The notes under the pieces: model-generated
The model's database searches: none
The model's input: only the letters and a program-made list of their open reading frames with translations
Told to the model about the DNA's origin: nothing
Shown here: positions 52,441 to 61,163 of the stretch, one piece after another
Layout of the letters: each line of letters begins with the position of its first letter
Position numbering within the stretch: position 1 is the stretch's first letter
Position numbers and translations under genes: made by a program
DNA from: JABMMZ01 sp044368575
GTDB lineage: Bacteria; Bacteroidota; Bacteroidia; NS11-12g; UBA955
Direction: 5' to 3'
DNA length: 64,000 nucleotides
NCBI GenBank assembly: GCA_044368575.1
Contig: JBIPPH010000004.1
Coordinates: 1 to 64,000, forward strand

Positions 52441-52448
52441 CAAATATA
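52441..52448 (-). promoter_or_regulatory. -7 promoter element upstream of the TPR gene
   Basis: TATATTTG on the minus strand, ending six bases before the ATG at 52434, so the leader would be about 3 bases. It would let the TPR-rhomboid-exonuclease genes be expressed apart from tcdA. Confidence 0.5.
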
Positions 52449-52453
52449 CAATT

Positions 52454-53194
52454 TTATTCAGAAAGATAATTAGCGCCTATGATGTGTCTGATGGCAACAC
52501 TTGCACATGTGATGCCAAAAACAGCCGGCATATAACTTAAAGTACCAATAATGGATTTTTTTGGGAAGGCTTTTTCAGTGGTAATGATTTTTGATTTATC
52601 CGCACGTTCAGAACTAAACACACAAGTCAACCCTTTGCGAATCCCTAATCGATACAAATACTTTCTTACATACTTAGCCAAATTGCAATTATAGGTCTCA
52701 GACACATCTAATACTTGTATACGAGTGGGATCAATTTTACCTCCTGCTCCCATACTGCTTACAATAGGTAGTTTTCTTTCTAGGCAGGCTTTAATAAAAA
52801 ATACTTTGGGCGAGAGGGTATCAATGCAATCGCAAATAAAATCATATTGTTGAGCCATTAAAATTTCTTGGGTTCTTGGACCTTTAATGTATTCACACAA
52901 GACGGTTAAATCTAAGTCTGGGTTAATGTCTAATAACCTTTGTGCCATGACCTCCGCTTTTAATTGGTGTTCAGTGCTTTTAAGGGCAGGGATTTGCCTG
53001 TTTCTGTTAGTAGGATCAACTGTATCTGCATCTATTATGGTCATTTTCCCGACCCCTGCACGTGCAATCATTTCGGCACAAATACCTCCAACACCTCCTA
53101 AACCAACCACCAAAACATTAGCCTTCATTAGCTTATGGATTTGATCTGGCTCAAGCATCAATTGGGTTCGCCCCATCCAATTTGGAATTTCCAT
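52454..53194 (-). CDS. tcdA: tRNA threonylcarbamoyladenosine dehydratase (ThiF/E1-like)
   Basis: ATP-dependent enzyme that cyclises t6A37 to ct6A in tRNAs reading ANN codons. The N-terminal segment WMGRTQLML is followed by the nucleotide-binding motif VLVVGLGGVGGICAEMIARAGVG, IIDADTVDPTNRNRQIPAL, DCIDTLSPKVFFI and SSMGAGGKIDPTRI, all typical of the TcdA (CsdL/YgdL) subgroup rather than MoeB or ThiF. About 247 residues from the ATG at 53194; the longer frame to 53245 is excluded by a TATTTTCG promoter element 4 bases upstream. Confidence 0.92.
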   Translation of the reverse strand: MEIPNWMGRTQLMLEPDQIHKLMKANVLVVGLGGVGGICAEMIARAGVGKMTIIDADTVDPTNRNRQIPALKSTEHQLKAEVMAQRLLDINPDLDLTVLCEYIKGPRTQEILMAQQYDFICDCIDTLSPKVFFIKACLERKLPIVSSMGAGGKIDPTRIQVLDVSETYNCNLAKYVRKYLYRLGIRKGLTCVFSSERADKSKIITTEKAFPKKSIIGTLSYMPAVFGITCASVAIRHIIGANYLSE

Positions 53195-53198
53195 GTTG

Positions 53199-53206
53199 CG
53201 AAAATA
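53199..53206 (-). promoter_or_regulatory. -7 promoter element of tcdA
   Basis: TATTTTCG (TAnnTTcG variant) four bases before the ATG, implying an almost leaderless transcript. Confidence 0.55.
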
Positions 53207-53369
53207 ATTAAGTATTACAAGGCTATCAAAGGCTTTTATAAACAATCAAATGACATCAATAACAAAAAATTCACACTAGACTTTAAATTATGATTCAATC
53301 TTAAACAAGGCTTAATACTCCCTTAACAAGACCATCTGAGTTTTGCATCATCAATTTAATATAAATAAT

Positions 53370-54809
53370 ATGAAAACCAATTTCTTTAAAATCAGTCTGT
53401 ATGCTTTAGCCTCTGTTATGGCATTCAGTTCTTGCAAAACACCTCCAGTTGAACCTGAAGTACCAACTAGTAATCTAGTTGAATTAACTGGTGAATTAAG
53501 CACTCAAACACTTGATGCCAGCAAAAAGTATTTAATCAAAGGTATTGTAACCGTTCCAGACGGTGCTGTATTAAGCATCCCTGCTGGTACTGTGTTAGTT
53601 GGTCAAAAATCAACAAAGGGCACATTAGTTGTTAAACCAGGTGGTAAACTAGTTGCTGAAGGAACTGCTACTAAACCAATTGTATTTACTAGCAATCAAA
53701 ACGCAGGTGAGAGAGAGCAAGGTGACTGGGGTGGTTTGGTGATTTTAGGTAAAGCCAATATCAACCAAAACAATCCTTCTATTGAAGGTATTTCTCCTGC
53801 TGTAAACTATGGTACATTCAACAGTTCAGCAAATGACAACGACAATTCTGGCATCTTGAAATATGTTCGAATAGAATATGCAGGTATCGCTCTAACGCCT
53901 AACAATGAAACTAACTCATTAACCCTAGGTGCTATAGGTTCAGGCACAACTGTTGACTATGTTCAAGTAACTTACGGTGGAGATGACGGTTTTGAGTGGT
54001 TCGGTGGTGTTGTAAATTGCTCACACTTGATTTCTTATGCTACTTGGGATGATGATTTCGATGCTGACTTCGGTTTCAGCGGTAAAGTTCAATACGCTTT
54101 ATCAGTAAGAGATCCATTTAATGCAGACCAATCTGGTTCAAATGGTTTTGAAGTAGATAACGATGCAACAGGTTCAACTGCCACGCCAAAAACTGCAGCT
54201 GTGTTTTCAAATATTACTATTTTAGGTCCAGTTTTTGACTCTACAAAGGCTTTGAGCTCTAACTACCAACATGCTATGCATTTGAGAAGAAATTGTGAAG
54301 TTTCAATCTTCAATTCAATCATTACCGGTTTCCCAATCGGATTGAACTTAGATGGTAGCGCTACTATCGCTAACTACACTTCTGGTTTAGGTGTATTAAA
54401 CAACAATATTTTAGTATCAACCGGTGCTAACAAAAAGAACCCTAACCCATTTGTGAGTGGAAGTACTGCAAGTGTACCTGTAGGAGACTACTGGAAAACT
54501 ACTAAATCAAACTTAGTATTCACTAAAACAGCTCCAATGCAAGGAACTACTACTTTCTCTTCATTGGCCTTAGCAGATGCAGGTGTTAATCCAGAATTAT
54601 TTATGGGTCACAACAATGTAGCTGGTGTAGCCGGAACTTACCCTAAAAATCCAAACTTTGCTACCTTCACAGGCATTTCTCAAACTGGTGCTGCTTTTAC
54701 TGATGCTAAATTAGCTGGCTTCAGCAACACAACACACAGAGGTGCTTTTGGTAGCACTGATTGGTCTGATGATTGGAGTGATTTCAACCCACAACAAAAC
54801 AACTACTAA
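53370..54809 (+). CDS. Outer-membrane lipoprotein with parallel beta-helix-like region
   Basis: A 479-residue lipoprotein with lipobox Cys22 (VMAFSSC). The body has repeated short beta-strand/turn units (IPAGTVLVGQKSTKGTLVVK, GKLVAEGTATKPIVFTSNQN, WGGLVILGKANIN) like right-handed beta-helix proteins, an acidic stretch (GDDGFEWFGG, YATWDDDFDADFGF), and ends ...FNPQQNNY. Similar proteins are seen next to TonB receptors in Bacteroidota; a TonB receptor is 3.4 kb downstream on the same strand. Role in surface binding is inference. The ATG at 53370 begins the signal peptide. A terminator follows. Confidence 0.8.
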   Translation: MKTNFFKISLYALASVMAFSSCKTPPVEPEVPTSNLVELTGELSTQTLDASKKYLIKGIVTVPDGAVLSIPAGTVLVGQKSTKGTLVVKPGGKLVAEGTATKPIVFTSNQNAGEREQGDWGGLVILGKANINQNNPSIEGISPAVNYGTFNSSANDNDNSGILKYVRIEYAGIALTPNNETNSLTLGAIGSGTTVDYVQVTYGGDDGFEWFGGVVNCSHLISYATWDDDFDADFGFSGKVQYALSVRDPFNADQSGSNGFEVDNDATGSTATPKTAAVFSNITILGPVFDSTKALSSNYQHAMHLRRNCEVSIFNSIITGFPIGLNLDGSATIANYTSGLGVLNNNILVSTGANKKNPNPFVSGSTASVPVGDYWKTTKSNLVFTKTAPMQGTTTFSSLALADAGVNPELFMGHNNVAGVAGTYPKNPNFATFTGISQTGAAFTDAKLAGFSNTTHRGAFGSTDWSDDWSDFNPQQNNY

Positions 54810-54841
54810 TCTTTAAAAAGTATAGTTTTTCATCATAATAA

Positions 54842-54867
54842 AGAGTCCCGCTTAGGCGGGATTTTTT
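54842..54867 (+). terminator. Intrinsic terminator of the beta-helix lipoprotein gene
   Basis: Stem TCCCGC/GCGGGA with tetraloop TTAG followed by six T residues, 37 bases after the stop codon. Confidence 0.9.
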
Positions 54868-54904
54868 ATTTTATACAGATTAGGATTCCAATAAGATTTT
54901 TATT

Positions 54905-54912
54905 TAAGTTTG
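54905..54912 (+). promoter_or_regulatory. -7 promoter element of the class V aminotransferase gene
   Basis: TAAGTTTG, full consensus, 15 bases before the ATG at 54928. It overlaps an in-frame TTG at 54910 and so excludes it as a start. Confidence 0.55.
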
Positions 54913-54927
54913 TTCAAAATCAGTTTT

Positions 54928-56214
54928 ATGGCCAACAGAAGAGATTTTATTAAAAACAGCTTATTAGCAGCTGGCGCTATAGGTATAGCTAGTCAAGCCA
55001 ATGGGTTTAATTTGGACCAATCAATTCCAATGCCTTCAGAAGACAAGCCAATCAATGAAGCCTATTGGAAACTTATTAGGGCAAAATTCCCTCTAAGCAA
55101 CAGTAAAATCTATTTAAACAATGGCACAATGGGTCCTTCACCCTACCCTGTTATTCATGAGGTTCAACAAGAAATGATGGACATTGATAGCAGCGGCAGA
55201 TATGGCGGACATGAAGACACAGCTATTAAAGCATTGGCAGAGTTTTTAAATACTAAAACAGAAGAAATCACATTAACTAGAAATGTTACAGAAGGCATTA
55301 ACATTGCGTGTTGGGGATTCAATTTAAAAGCTGGCGACGAAGTGATCATGACAGGTCACGAACATGTTGGCCATGCAACACCTTGGTTAAACCGCGCCAA
55401 GTTAGACGGTATAGTCATTAAACTATTAAAAATTGGCAAAACAGCCGAAGAAACCTTGCAAAATTTAAACGCAGTCATCACTAAAAAAACAAAGGTGATC
55501 AGTGTCCCACATATTCCTTGTACTATTGGTGTGGTGCTGCCAGTTAAAGCCATTTGTGATATTGCTAAACAAAGAGGCATTATTAGTTTTTTAGATGGCG
55601 CTCACCCACCCGGCATGTTGGTTTTAGATATTAAAGCCATTGGTTGTGATGTGTATGCAGGTTGTTGCCACAAATGGATGCTTGGCCCAAAAGGCACCGG
55701 GTTTTTATATGTATCCGAAGCCTTTAGAGACAAACTTCAAGTGTATTATGGTGGCGGTGGATTCGATACAGGTTGGGACATGTTAAGCCAACCACCAAGT
55801 TTAAAAGGTTATATCAATAATGGTCACCGTTACTATTACGGCACTCAAAATGCTGCCTTATTTAAAGGCATTGCAAAAGCCATAGAGTTTCAAAACAAAA
55901 TAGGCAGAGAGCAAATTGAAAACAGGGTTAAACAATTGGCCAACTACCTTCAAGAACAACTCATAGGCCTGGGCAAAGGCATTGAAATGCTTACCCCTAC
56001 CGAATCCATATCTAAAGGCGCTCAAATTGCCTTCAAGTTGACTGAAAAAGACACCCAAAAACTTCATGGGTTTTGTCAAGAGAAGAAAATCATCACTCGT
56101 TTTGTTCCAGAAAACAACATTAATTGCTTAAGGGTATCTACGCACATCTATAATTCTTTCACGGATATTGATGCCTTTTTAAAGACTTTAGATGTATTTT
56201 TGCACAGTTCATGA
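54928..56214 (+). CDS. Tat-exported class V aminotransferase-like protein
   Basis: A PLP-dependent enzyme of about 428 residues. The twin-arginine signal NRRDFIKNSLLAAGAIG starts near residue 3. The fold-type I, class V core shows YLNNGTMGPSP, LTRNVTEGINIACWGF, VISVPHIPCTIGVVLPV, FLDGAHPPGMLVLD, the PLP lysine in YAGCCHKWMLGPKGTGFLY and an arginine/histidine-rich ENNINCLRVSTHIYN tail. Substrate could be cysteine, isopenicillin N epimerase-like or kynurenine-type; Tat export suggests a periplasmic enzyme. It overlaps the MenE-like gene by 4 bases (ATGA). Confidence 0.85.
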   Translation: MANRRDFIKNSLLAAGAIGIASQANGFNLDQSIPMPSEDKPINEAYWKLIRAKFPLSNSKIYLNNGTMGPSPYPVIHEVQQEMMDIDSSGRYGGHEDTAIKALAEFLNTKTEEITLTRNVTEGINIACWGFNLKAGDEVIMTGHEHVGHATPWLNRAKLDGIVIKLLKIGKTAEETLQNLNAVITKKTKVISVPHIPCTIGVVLPVKAICDIAKQRGIISFLDGAHPPGMLVLDIKAIGCDVYAGCCHKWMLGPKGTGFLYVSEAFRDKLQVYYGGGGFDTGWDMLSQPPSLKGYINNGHRYYYGTQNAALFKGIAKAIEFQNKIGREQIENRVKQLANYLQEQLIGLGKGIEMLTPTESISKGAQIAFKLTEKDTQKLHGFCQEKKIITRFVPENNINCLRVSTHIYNSFTDIDAFLKTLDVFLHSS

Positions 56215-57194
56215 GTACTGATTCCGCCAATGCTTTTTTCAATGCCTGGGACGAGGGTCAAACACAATTCACTGTGCATTCATCAGGCAGTACCGGACAT
56301 CCGAAAACCATTCATTTAGAAAGACAATGGATGGAATGGAGTGCAAAACAAACAGCCCTACAACTACCTCTACAAAAAACAGATCACTTATTGTGTTGTT
56401 TACCAACTGATAAAGTGGGTGGACTCATGATGTTGTGTCGCTCTATAGTTTGGGGATTGCCCATAACGGTTATAGCCGCTAATCACAACCCTTTATTATT
56501 CCCTGTTAAGGCCAATATTGCTGCTTTTACAACTTACCAGATTTACAATATCCTTAAGGACCCCAACAGTTTAGAGCATTTAAAGTCTTTTAAAGTGGTT
56601 TTAATCGGTGGTTCTGACATTGACCCAATTCTAGAAAAAGCCATTCAAAACCTTCCTCAAACTTGTAGCGTGTTTCACACCTATGGCATGAGTGAGACCT
56701 ATTCTCATATTGCCTTAAGACGCCTCAATGGCCCATCTGCAAGTGAAGTTTTTACTTTGTTTGATGGCGTTGGGATTACAAAAGACGAACAGGCTTGTGC
56801 GATTATTGCAGCCCCGTTTACCCATACCGGCATTCACAGTTCCGATATTGTCGAGTTAATCGATGATAAACACTTTAAAGTTTTAGGGAGAAATGATTTT
56901 GTAATCAATAGCGGTGGTTTGAAATTTCATCCAGAAGCCATAGAAAGATTAATCATAGAACTGTATGCAATCAGCTCGCCCATTTGCGTTAGTGCAGTGA
57001 ATGATGAAGCATTGGGTCAAAAATTGGTCCTGGTATTCGCCGGCAAAGAAGAACTACCAAACATGGATTGGCAATCTATTGAAAATAGAATCCCTTACAG
57101 TAAACCTAAGCAAATAGTTCGAATTGAAGAAATGCCGTATAATTCTGCCGGCAAATTAGACCGTATAAAAGTAAAAGCTATGATTAATAGCTAA
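56211..57194 (+). CDS. menE: AMP-binding enzyme, probable o-succinylbenzoate--CoA ligase
   Basis: A 327-residue short ANL-superfamily enzyme. The adenylation P-loop VHSSGSTGHPKTIHL is at about residue 25, the A5-like motif YGMSETYSHIALR near 155, the hinge and A8 region LGRNDFVINSGGLKFHPE near 225, and the catalytic lysine region YNSAGKLDRIKV at the C terminus. Short N-truncated enzymes like this are typical MenE proteins of Bacteroidota (menaquinone synthesis: activates o-succinylbenzoate). No other men genes are nearby, so the substrate is inferred. Its 3' end overlaps the convergent MORN gene by 11 bases. Confidence 0.78.
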   Translation: MSTDSANAFFNAWDEGQTQFTVHSSGSTGHPKTIHLERQWMEWSAKQTALQLPLQKTDHLLCCLPTDKVGGLMMLCRSIVWGLPITVIAANHNPLLFPVKANIAAFTTYQIYNILKDPNSLEHLKSFKVVLIGGSDIDPILEKAIQNLPQTCSVFHTYGMSETYSHIALRRLNGPSASEVFTLFDGVGITKDEQACAIIAAPFTHTGIHSSDIVELIDDKHFKVLGRNDFVINSGGLKFHPEAIERLIIELYAISSPICVSAVNDEALGQKLVLVFAGKEELPNMDWQSIENRIPYSKPKQIVRIEEMPYNSAGKLDRIKVKAMINS

Positions 57195-57654
57195 GCGATT
57201 CAAGCACTTTGCCGTTTTCATCAAAAGTTTTCCAAACACCTACTTTAATGCCTTTATTGTAATGCATTTCAGCTCTTAGCTGGCCGTTGGCATCGAACAC
57301 TTTCCAAGTGCCGTGTTTCAAATCATTTTTGTAAAAGGCCACTGATTCTAGCTTACCCTTTTCAGTGTAACTGGTCCACTCTCCTGTTTTAGCACCTTGA
57401 TTGAATTGTCCGCGTTCCTTAACAGCGCCATTAATATAAAAAGCGGTCATAGAACCATCTTTGTACCCATCAACCACATCGTAAACACTTTCCGTCTTTC
57501 CATTCATGAAATAGGTTTCAATGTTACCTGTGATCAATTCACCTGAATTATTTACACATTGACCAATGGCATTGGTTGTAAATCCTGATGTTTGAGCGAG
57601 CATTTCCATGGTACTTCCCAATAGGAGGCTGGCCATGATTAACATTTTTTTCAT
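57184..57654 (-). CDS. Secreted MORN-repeat protein (YwqK-like)
   Basis: A 156-residue exported protein: signal peptide (MLIMASLLLGSTMEMLAQ), then at least four tandem MORN_2 units of about 20-23 residues with the pattern Y-x-NG-x-x-x-x-x-x-x-x-G-x-x-G-x-W (for example FYKNDLKHGTWKVFDANGQ and HYNKGIKVGVWKTFDENGK). Such repeats form small beta hairpin stacks; in some annotations they are called antitoxin-like, but no toxin is adjacent. A TATCTTCG promoter lies 22 bases before the ATG. Confidence 0.88.
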   Translation of the reverse strand: MKKMLIMASLLLGSTMEMLAQTSGFTTNAIGQCVNNSGELITGNIETYFMNGKTESVYDVVDGYKDGSMTAFYINGAVKERGQFNQGAKTGEWTSYTEKGKLESVAFYKNDLKHGTWKVFDANGQLRAEMHYNKGIKVGVWKTFDENGKVLESLSY

Positions 57655-57675
57655 AAGGGCTTAACAATTACTTAA

Positions 57676-57683
57676 CGAAGATA
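57676..57683 (-). promoter_or_regulatory. -7 promoter element of the MORN gene
   Basis: TATCTTCG on the minus strand, with a TTG about 23 bases upstream as a possible -33 box. Confidence 0.5.
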
Positions 57684-57694
57684 ATAAAAAAATA

Positions 57695-57988
57695 TTATCT
57701 GTTGTGCAAAATAATTTTAGAAATTTTTGCGTGGGCAGGAATTGTTAGAGGTTTGTAAGAAATACTCTGAATAGAAATCAAGTGGTTTTGAGCGGCCATC
57801 GGCAATACACACTCCCCTTTGAGATTAGTGTAGAACACTGCATGATTAAGCCCCATCACCTCAATTTTAACACCGGCTAAACTCTCTTGATGTTCGTCCA
57901 AAACTTGCAATTTAAGCGTAGTAGCTTGATTGCCTTTAACAGACACCAAACAAACAGAAAGAAGCAACAACATGAATACGCTTTTCAT
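57695..57988 (-). CDS. Small secreted carboxypeptidase-regulatory-like domain protein
   Basis: A 97-residue protein with a signal peptide (MLLLLSVCLVSVKG) and a single Ig-like beta fold of the CarboxypepD_reg type: LKLQVLDEHQESLAGVKIEVM, YTNLKGECVLPM and LISIQSISYKPLTI. The same fold forms the N-terminal extension of the TonB receptor encoded divergently next door, so this may be a free-standing relative. Function unknown. Confidence 0.8.
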   Translation of the reverse strand: MKSVFMLLLLSVCLVSVKGNQATTLKLQVLDEHQESLAGVKIEVMGLNHAVFYTNLKGECVLPMAAQNHLISIQSISYKPLTIPAHAKISKIILHNR

Positions 57989-58035
57989 TTATACAAAATT
58001 GCAGGGGTAAAATGTCTTCTATTTAAACCCTATAT

Positions 58036-58043
58036 TATCTTTG
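58036..58043 (+). promoter_or_regulatory. Candidate -7 element upstream of the TonB receptor gene
   Basis: TATCTTTG, full consensus, 165 bases before the chosen ATG, which would give a leader of about 160 bases, far longer than elsewhere in the window. That leader includes a small inverted repeat ACAGA-AA-TCTGT at 58066-58077. Confidence 0.45.
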
Positions 58044-58208
58044 TGTTAATAGCCAATAACTCAAAACAGAAATCTGTAAGCCAAAGCAATCACAAGCCTT
58101 TTCGACATTATGTGTAAATTAAAGTTTTAACAATCAAAAGACAGCAAGTTTTCAAAATGGTCATCTTCTATTAAGATATACTTAACATACGCGAGCGTGT
58201 TTTGTAGT

Positions 58209-61019
58209 ATGAATTTTAAAGCCATTGTTGCCTTATTTGTTTTGACTAGCAACACCTTCTTAATGCATGCGAATAATTCTGGGATTAAAGGAATTATTGT
58301 TGATCCAAGTAAAAAAGTCTTATCAGATGTTTCAGTTGAATTAATAAACCAAAAAACGATTAAAACCAATAGCAAAGGCGAATTTGAATTCGAAGGATTA
58401 AGTGTTGGGTTTTACAGCATTACCATTAAACTCAGTGGATATGACAATAAAACCATAGACAGCATTCAAGTGATTGACAATTCAGTCATGAACTTGGGTC
58501 AAATTGTTTTAAAAGAAAAAATCGAGAACAAAAGAGGCGCAAGAGTAACCTTCAAAAAACCTCAAACAACAGTTGCAGCCGGTGTACAAGAACAGAAGAA
58601 AAACGAGTCTGTTACCAATGTGATCACCAGTGCCTCTATTGCCAAATCCAATGATGGAGACGCCGCCAAAGTTGCTGCGAGAGTACCTGGTGTTACCCTA
58701 ATGGAAAATAGATTCATTATGTTGAGAGGACTTAGCCAAAGGTATAACAGTGTTCAAATCAATAACATCAATGCCCCGAGCACTGAAACTGACAGACGTG
58801 CCTTCTCCTTTGATTTGATTCCTTCTAACATGCTCGATAAAATGTCAATTTACAAATCTCCTTCATCTGATTTGTCTGGAGACTTTGCCGGTGGTGTGAT
58901 CAAATTATTGACCAAAAATGAAATGGAAAAAGATTTTGTTACCTATTCTTTTGGTTTAGGTTTTAGAGTCAATACTACTTTCCAAGCCCACATGAATAAC
59001 TCCGTTCAATCAAGCACAGATTACCTTGGATTTGACAACGGAAACCGAGCTTTACCAAGTAATTTTCCTAAGTCTTTAGCCAATTTATCTGGAGCTCAAT
59101 CTATTCAATACGGCAAACAAATTCGCAACAACTACGACCTTCAATCATATAACACGCCCTTAGACTTTGGTGCAGGCTTTGGTTTTGGCAAAAACATCCC
59201 AATTAAAAAGATGAATTTATTCACTGTAAACAATGTTGGATACTCCACCAACTACCAGTTTGCTCAAATGAAACGTTACCGTTACCAAAACGATCAAATT
59301 GATTATGTTCGTCAAATGTTCAATTACCAAGATGACAATTTTTCAATAGAATCAAAAATCAGTTTGTTAAGCAACTGGATTTTGAGAGTAAATCCTAAAA
59401 AAACCTTTACTTTCAAAAACATTTACAACCAAATCGGCGAAAACGAAACCACCATCAGAACAGGGGTTAATCCAACTGAAAGACCTAACGATGAGTGGAA
59501 AAATTATAGCTATCATTATACCTCAAGAGGCTTGTATTTTGGCCAATTCGAAGGCAATCATAAATTAAATACAACTGATAAGTTAACCTACACATTAGGC
59601 GTTAGCATGGTAAAACGTAATGAACCAGATTTTAGACGTTTTAGAACGGTTAGAGAAATTGGCAAAACTGAATACTCATTAGTCGACCCACCGAGTGCAA
59701 ACTTATTTGATGCGGCCAGATTTTATTCAACATTAAATGAAAAAACATACGCAGCGAATATTCAATACGAATCCCACATTAGATCTAACTTTGATACTAT
59801 TAATGGCATAACCCTCCGTTATGGCGCCTATGCTGAAAATAAAAATAGAGATTTTAGAGCAAGATGGTTCGGTTATACATACAGTGGTGACCCTACACTT
59901 AAATATGATTTTCTACAAACACCAATCGATCAAATCTTTGATGCTAAAAACATCAATTCAAGCGGTGGTTTAAAGCCTCAAGAGGGTACTAATCCTAGTG
60001 ACCATTACACTGCTTCTAACCAATTATTGGCGGCCTACATCAATAGCAGCATACCGCTCAAAAAAATGAATTTGAACATTGGGGTTAGAGCTGAAAAATT
60101 CAAGCAAAACTTAACCAGTGCAAATGCATTGGGGGCAATAAAAGTAAACTTAGATAATCTTAACCTTTTACCTTCCTTAAATCTTGCCTATTTCTTCGAT
60201 CAGAAAAAGAAAAATTTAATGCGTTTAGCTTACGGTAAAACTTTAAATCGTCCTGAGTTTAGAGAATTAGCTCCATTTGTTTACTATGATTTCATGTACG
60301 ATGTTAACATTGTAGGTAATCCAGATTTAAAACTTTGCACCATAGACAACCTCGATTTAAGATTTGAAAATTACCCTAGCCAAAGTGAAACATTTAATTT
60401 AGGAGTGTTTTACAAACGTTTCATTAACCCAATAGAAAACTATGTTCAACCAGTGGGCTTGAGTCAGCAATACATGCTTAAAAACGCAGCTATTGCAAAC
60501 AACATGGGTATTGAATTAGAATACAGAAAATCATTTGAGAACAGCACTCAAAACAAGACCCTTAAAAAATTATCAATGTTAATCAATGCCTCTTACATTA
60601 TTTCAAAAGTGGATTTAGGCAAAGACAGCACATTAAGTCAAGCAAGATTCAGACCATTACAAGGTCAATCACCATACATCATTAACACGGCCTTACAATA
60701 CAAATTGGATTCATTCACCACTATTAATTTCGCCTATAATATTTTTGGCAAGCGCATAGTCTATGTTGGTAACAATGTTTTCCCTACTATCTATGAAATG
60801 CCAAGGCATGCAATTGATATTACCATTACAAAAGAGATCAATAAAAAGTGGAACCTTAAGTTTGGTATTTCAGATTTGTTAAATTACCAAAACCAATTGT
60901 GGCAAGACACCAACGGCGATGGCAAAATCAATTACAACAAAGAAAGAACAGACCAACAGTTATTAACTTATAAGCGTGGTCAACACATTCAGTTCGGTGT
61001 TAGTTATAAAATAAACTAA
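58209..61019 (+). CDS. TonB-dependent outer-membrane receptor with carboxypeptidase-regulatory-like domain
   Basis: A receptor of about 936 residues that imports a bulky substrate across the outer membrane using TonB energy. Signal peptide (IVALFVLTSNTFLMHA), then a CarboxypepD_reg-like beta domain (about 24-100, IKGIIVDPSKKVLSD, LSGYDNKTIDS), plug domain (about 115-235: AARVPGVTLMENRFIMLRGL, INNINAPSTETDRRAF, YKSPSSDLSGDFAGGVIKLL) and a 22-strand-type barrel to the terminal aromatic strand FGVSYKIN. A DTNGDGKINYN motif near the C terminus recalls SusC-like barrels, but no SusD gene follows. Ligand unknown. The ATG at 58209 is preferred over GTG 58197. Confidence 0.93.
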   Translation: MNFKAIVALFVLTSNTFLMHANNSGIKGIIVDPSKKVLSDVSVELINQKTIKTNSKGEFEFEGLSVGFYSITIKLSGYDNKTIDSIQVIDNSVMNLGQIVLKEKIENKRGARVTFKKPQTTVAAGVQEQKKNESVTNVITSASIAKSNDGDAAKVAARVPGVTLMENRFIMLRGLSQRYNSVQINNINAPSTETDRRAFSFDLIPSNMLDKMSIYKSPSSDLSGDFAGGVIKLLTKNEMEKDFVTYSFGLGFRVNTTFQAHMNNSVQSSTDYLGFDNGNRALPSNFPKSLANLSGAQSIQYGKQIRNNYDLQSYNTPLDFGAGFGFGKNIPIKKMNLFTVNNVGYSTNYQFAQMKRYRYQNDQIDYVRQMFNYQDDNFSIESKISLLSNWILRVNPKKTFTFKNIYNQIGENETTIRTGVNPTERPNDEWKNYSYHYTSRGLYFGQFEGNHKLNTTDKLTYTLGVSMVKRNEPDFRRFRTVREIGKTEYSLVDPPSANLFDAARFYSTLNEKTYAANIQYESHIRSNFDTINGITLRYGAYAENKNRDFRARWFGYTYSGDPTLKYDFLQTPIDQIFDAKNINSSGGLKPQEGTNPSDHYTASNQLLAAYINSSIPLKKMNLNIGVRAEKFKQNLTSANALGAIKVNLDNLNLLPSLNLAYFFDQKKKNLMRLAYGKTLNRPEFRELAPFVYYDFMYDVNIVGNPDLKLCTIDNLDLRFENYPSQSETFNLGVFYKRFINPIENYVQPVGLSQQYMLKNAAIANNMGIELEYRKSFENSTQNKTLKKLSMLINASYIISKVDLGKDSTLSQARFRPLQGQSPYIINTALQYKLDSFTTINFAYNIFGKRIVYVGNNVFPTIYEMPRHAIDITITKEINKKWNLKFGISDLLNYQNQLWQDTNGDGKINYNKERTDQQLLTYKRGQHIQFGVSYKIN

Positions 61020-61033
61020 ATACAAAACTCAAC

Positions 61034-61059
61034 TAAACCCTTGAATTATCAAGGGTTTA
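61034..61059 (+). terminator. Hairpin after the TonB receptor gene, weak terminator candidate
   Basis: Perfect 11-bp stem TAAACCCTTGA/TCAAGGGTTTA with loop ATTA, 15 bases after the stop codon, but no T run follows, so termination efficiency is uncertain. Confidence 0.55.
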
Positions 61060-61119
61060 GCACTGGTATTGTTCAGCGTCCAAAAAAAAATACTTTTTTG
61101 CATAAATAAATCACATGAT

Positions 61120-61141
61120 TATTTTTGTGTTTCTATTTTTG
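61120..61141 (+). promoter_or_regulatory. Two tandem -7 elements of the small acidic-protein gene
   Basis: TATTTTTG occurs at 61120-61127 and again at 61134-61141. The first has TTTTTTG (61094-61100) at a spacing of 19 bases as a -33 box. Both lie upstream of the chosen ATG at 61164. Confidence 0.6.
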
Positions 61142-61163
61142 CATTGTAAAAGTTGTGCGCCGA

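Noticed and set aside
54928..57194. Aminotransferase plus adenylating enzyme as a nonribosomal peptide or secondary-metabolite cluster
   Set aside because: There is no carrier protein, condensation or thioesterase domain; the short adenylating enzyme fits MenE.
57184..57654. MORN protein as an antitoxin of a toxin-antitoxin pair
   Set aside because: The YwqK-like label is an annotation habit; the protein has a signal peptide and no toxin gene is adjacent.
58066..58077. ACAGA-AA-TCTGT before the TonB receptor gene as an operator
   Set aside because: A 5-bp repeat in AT-rich sequence is expected by chance and no regulator is adjacent; mentioned only as part of the long leader.
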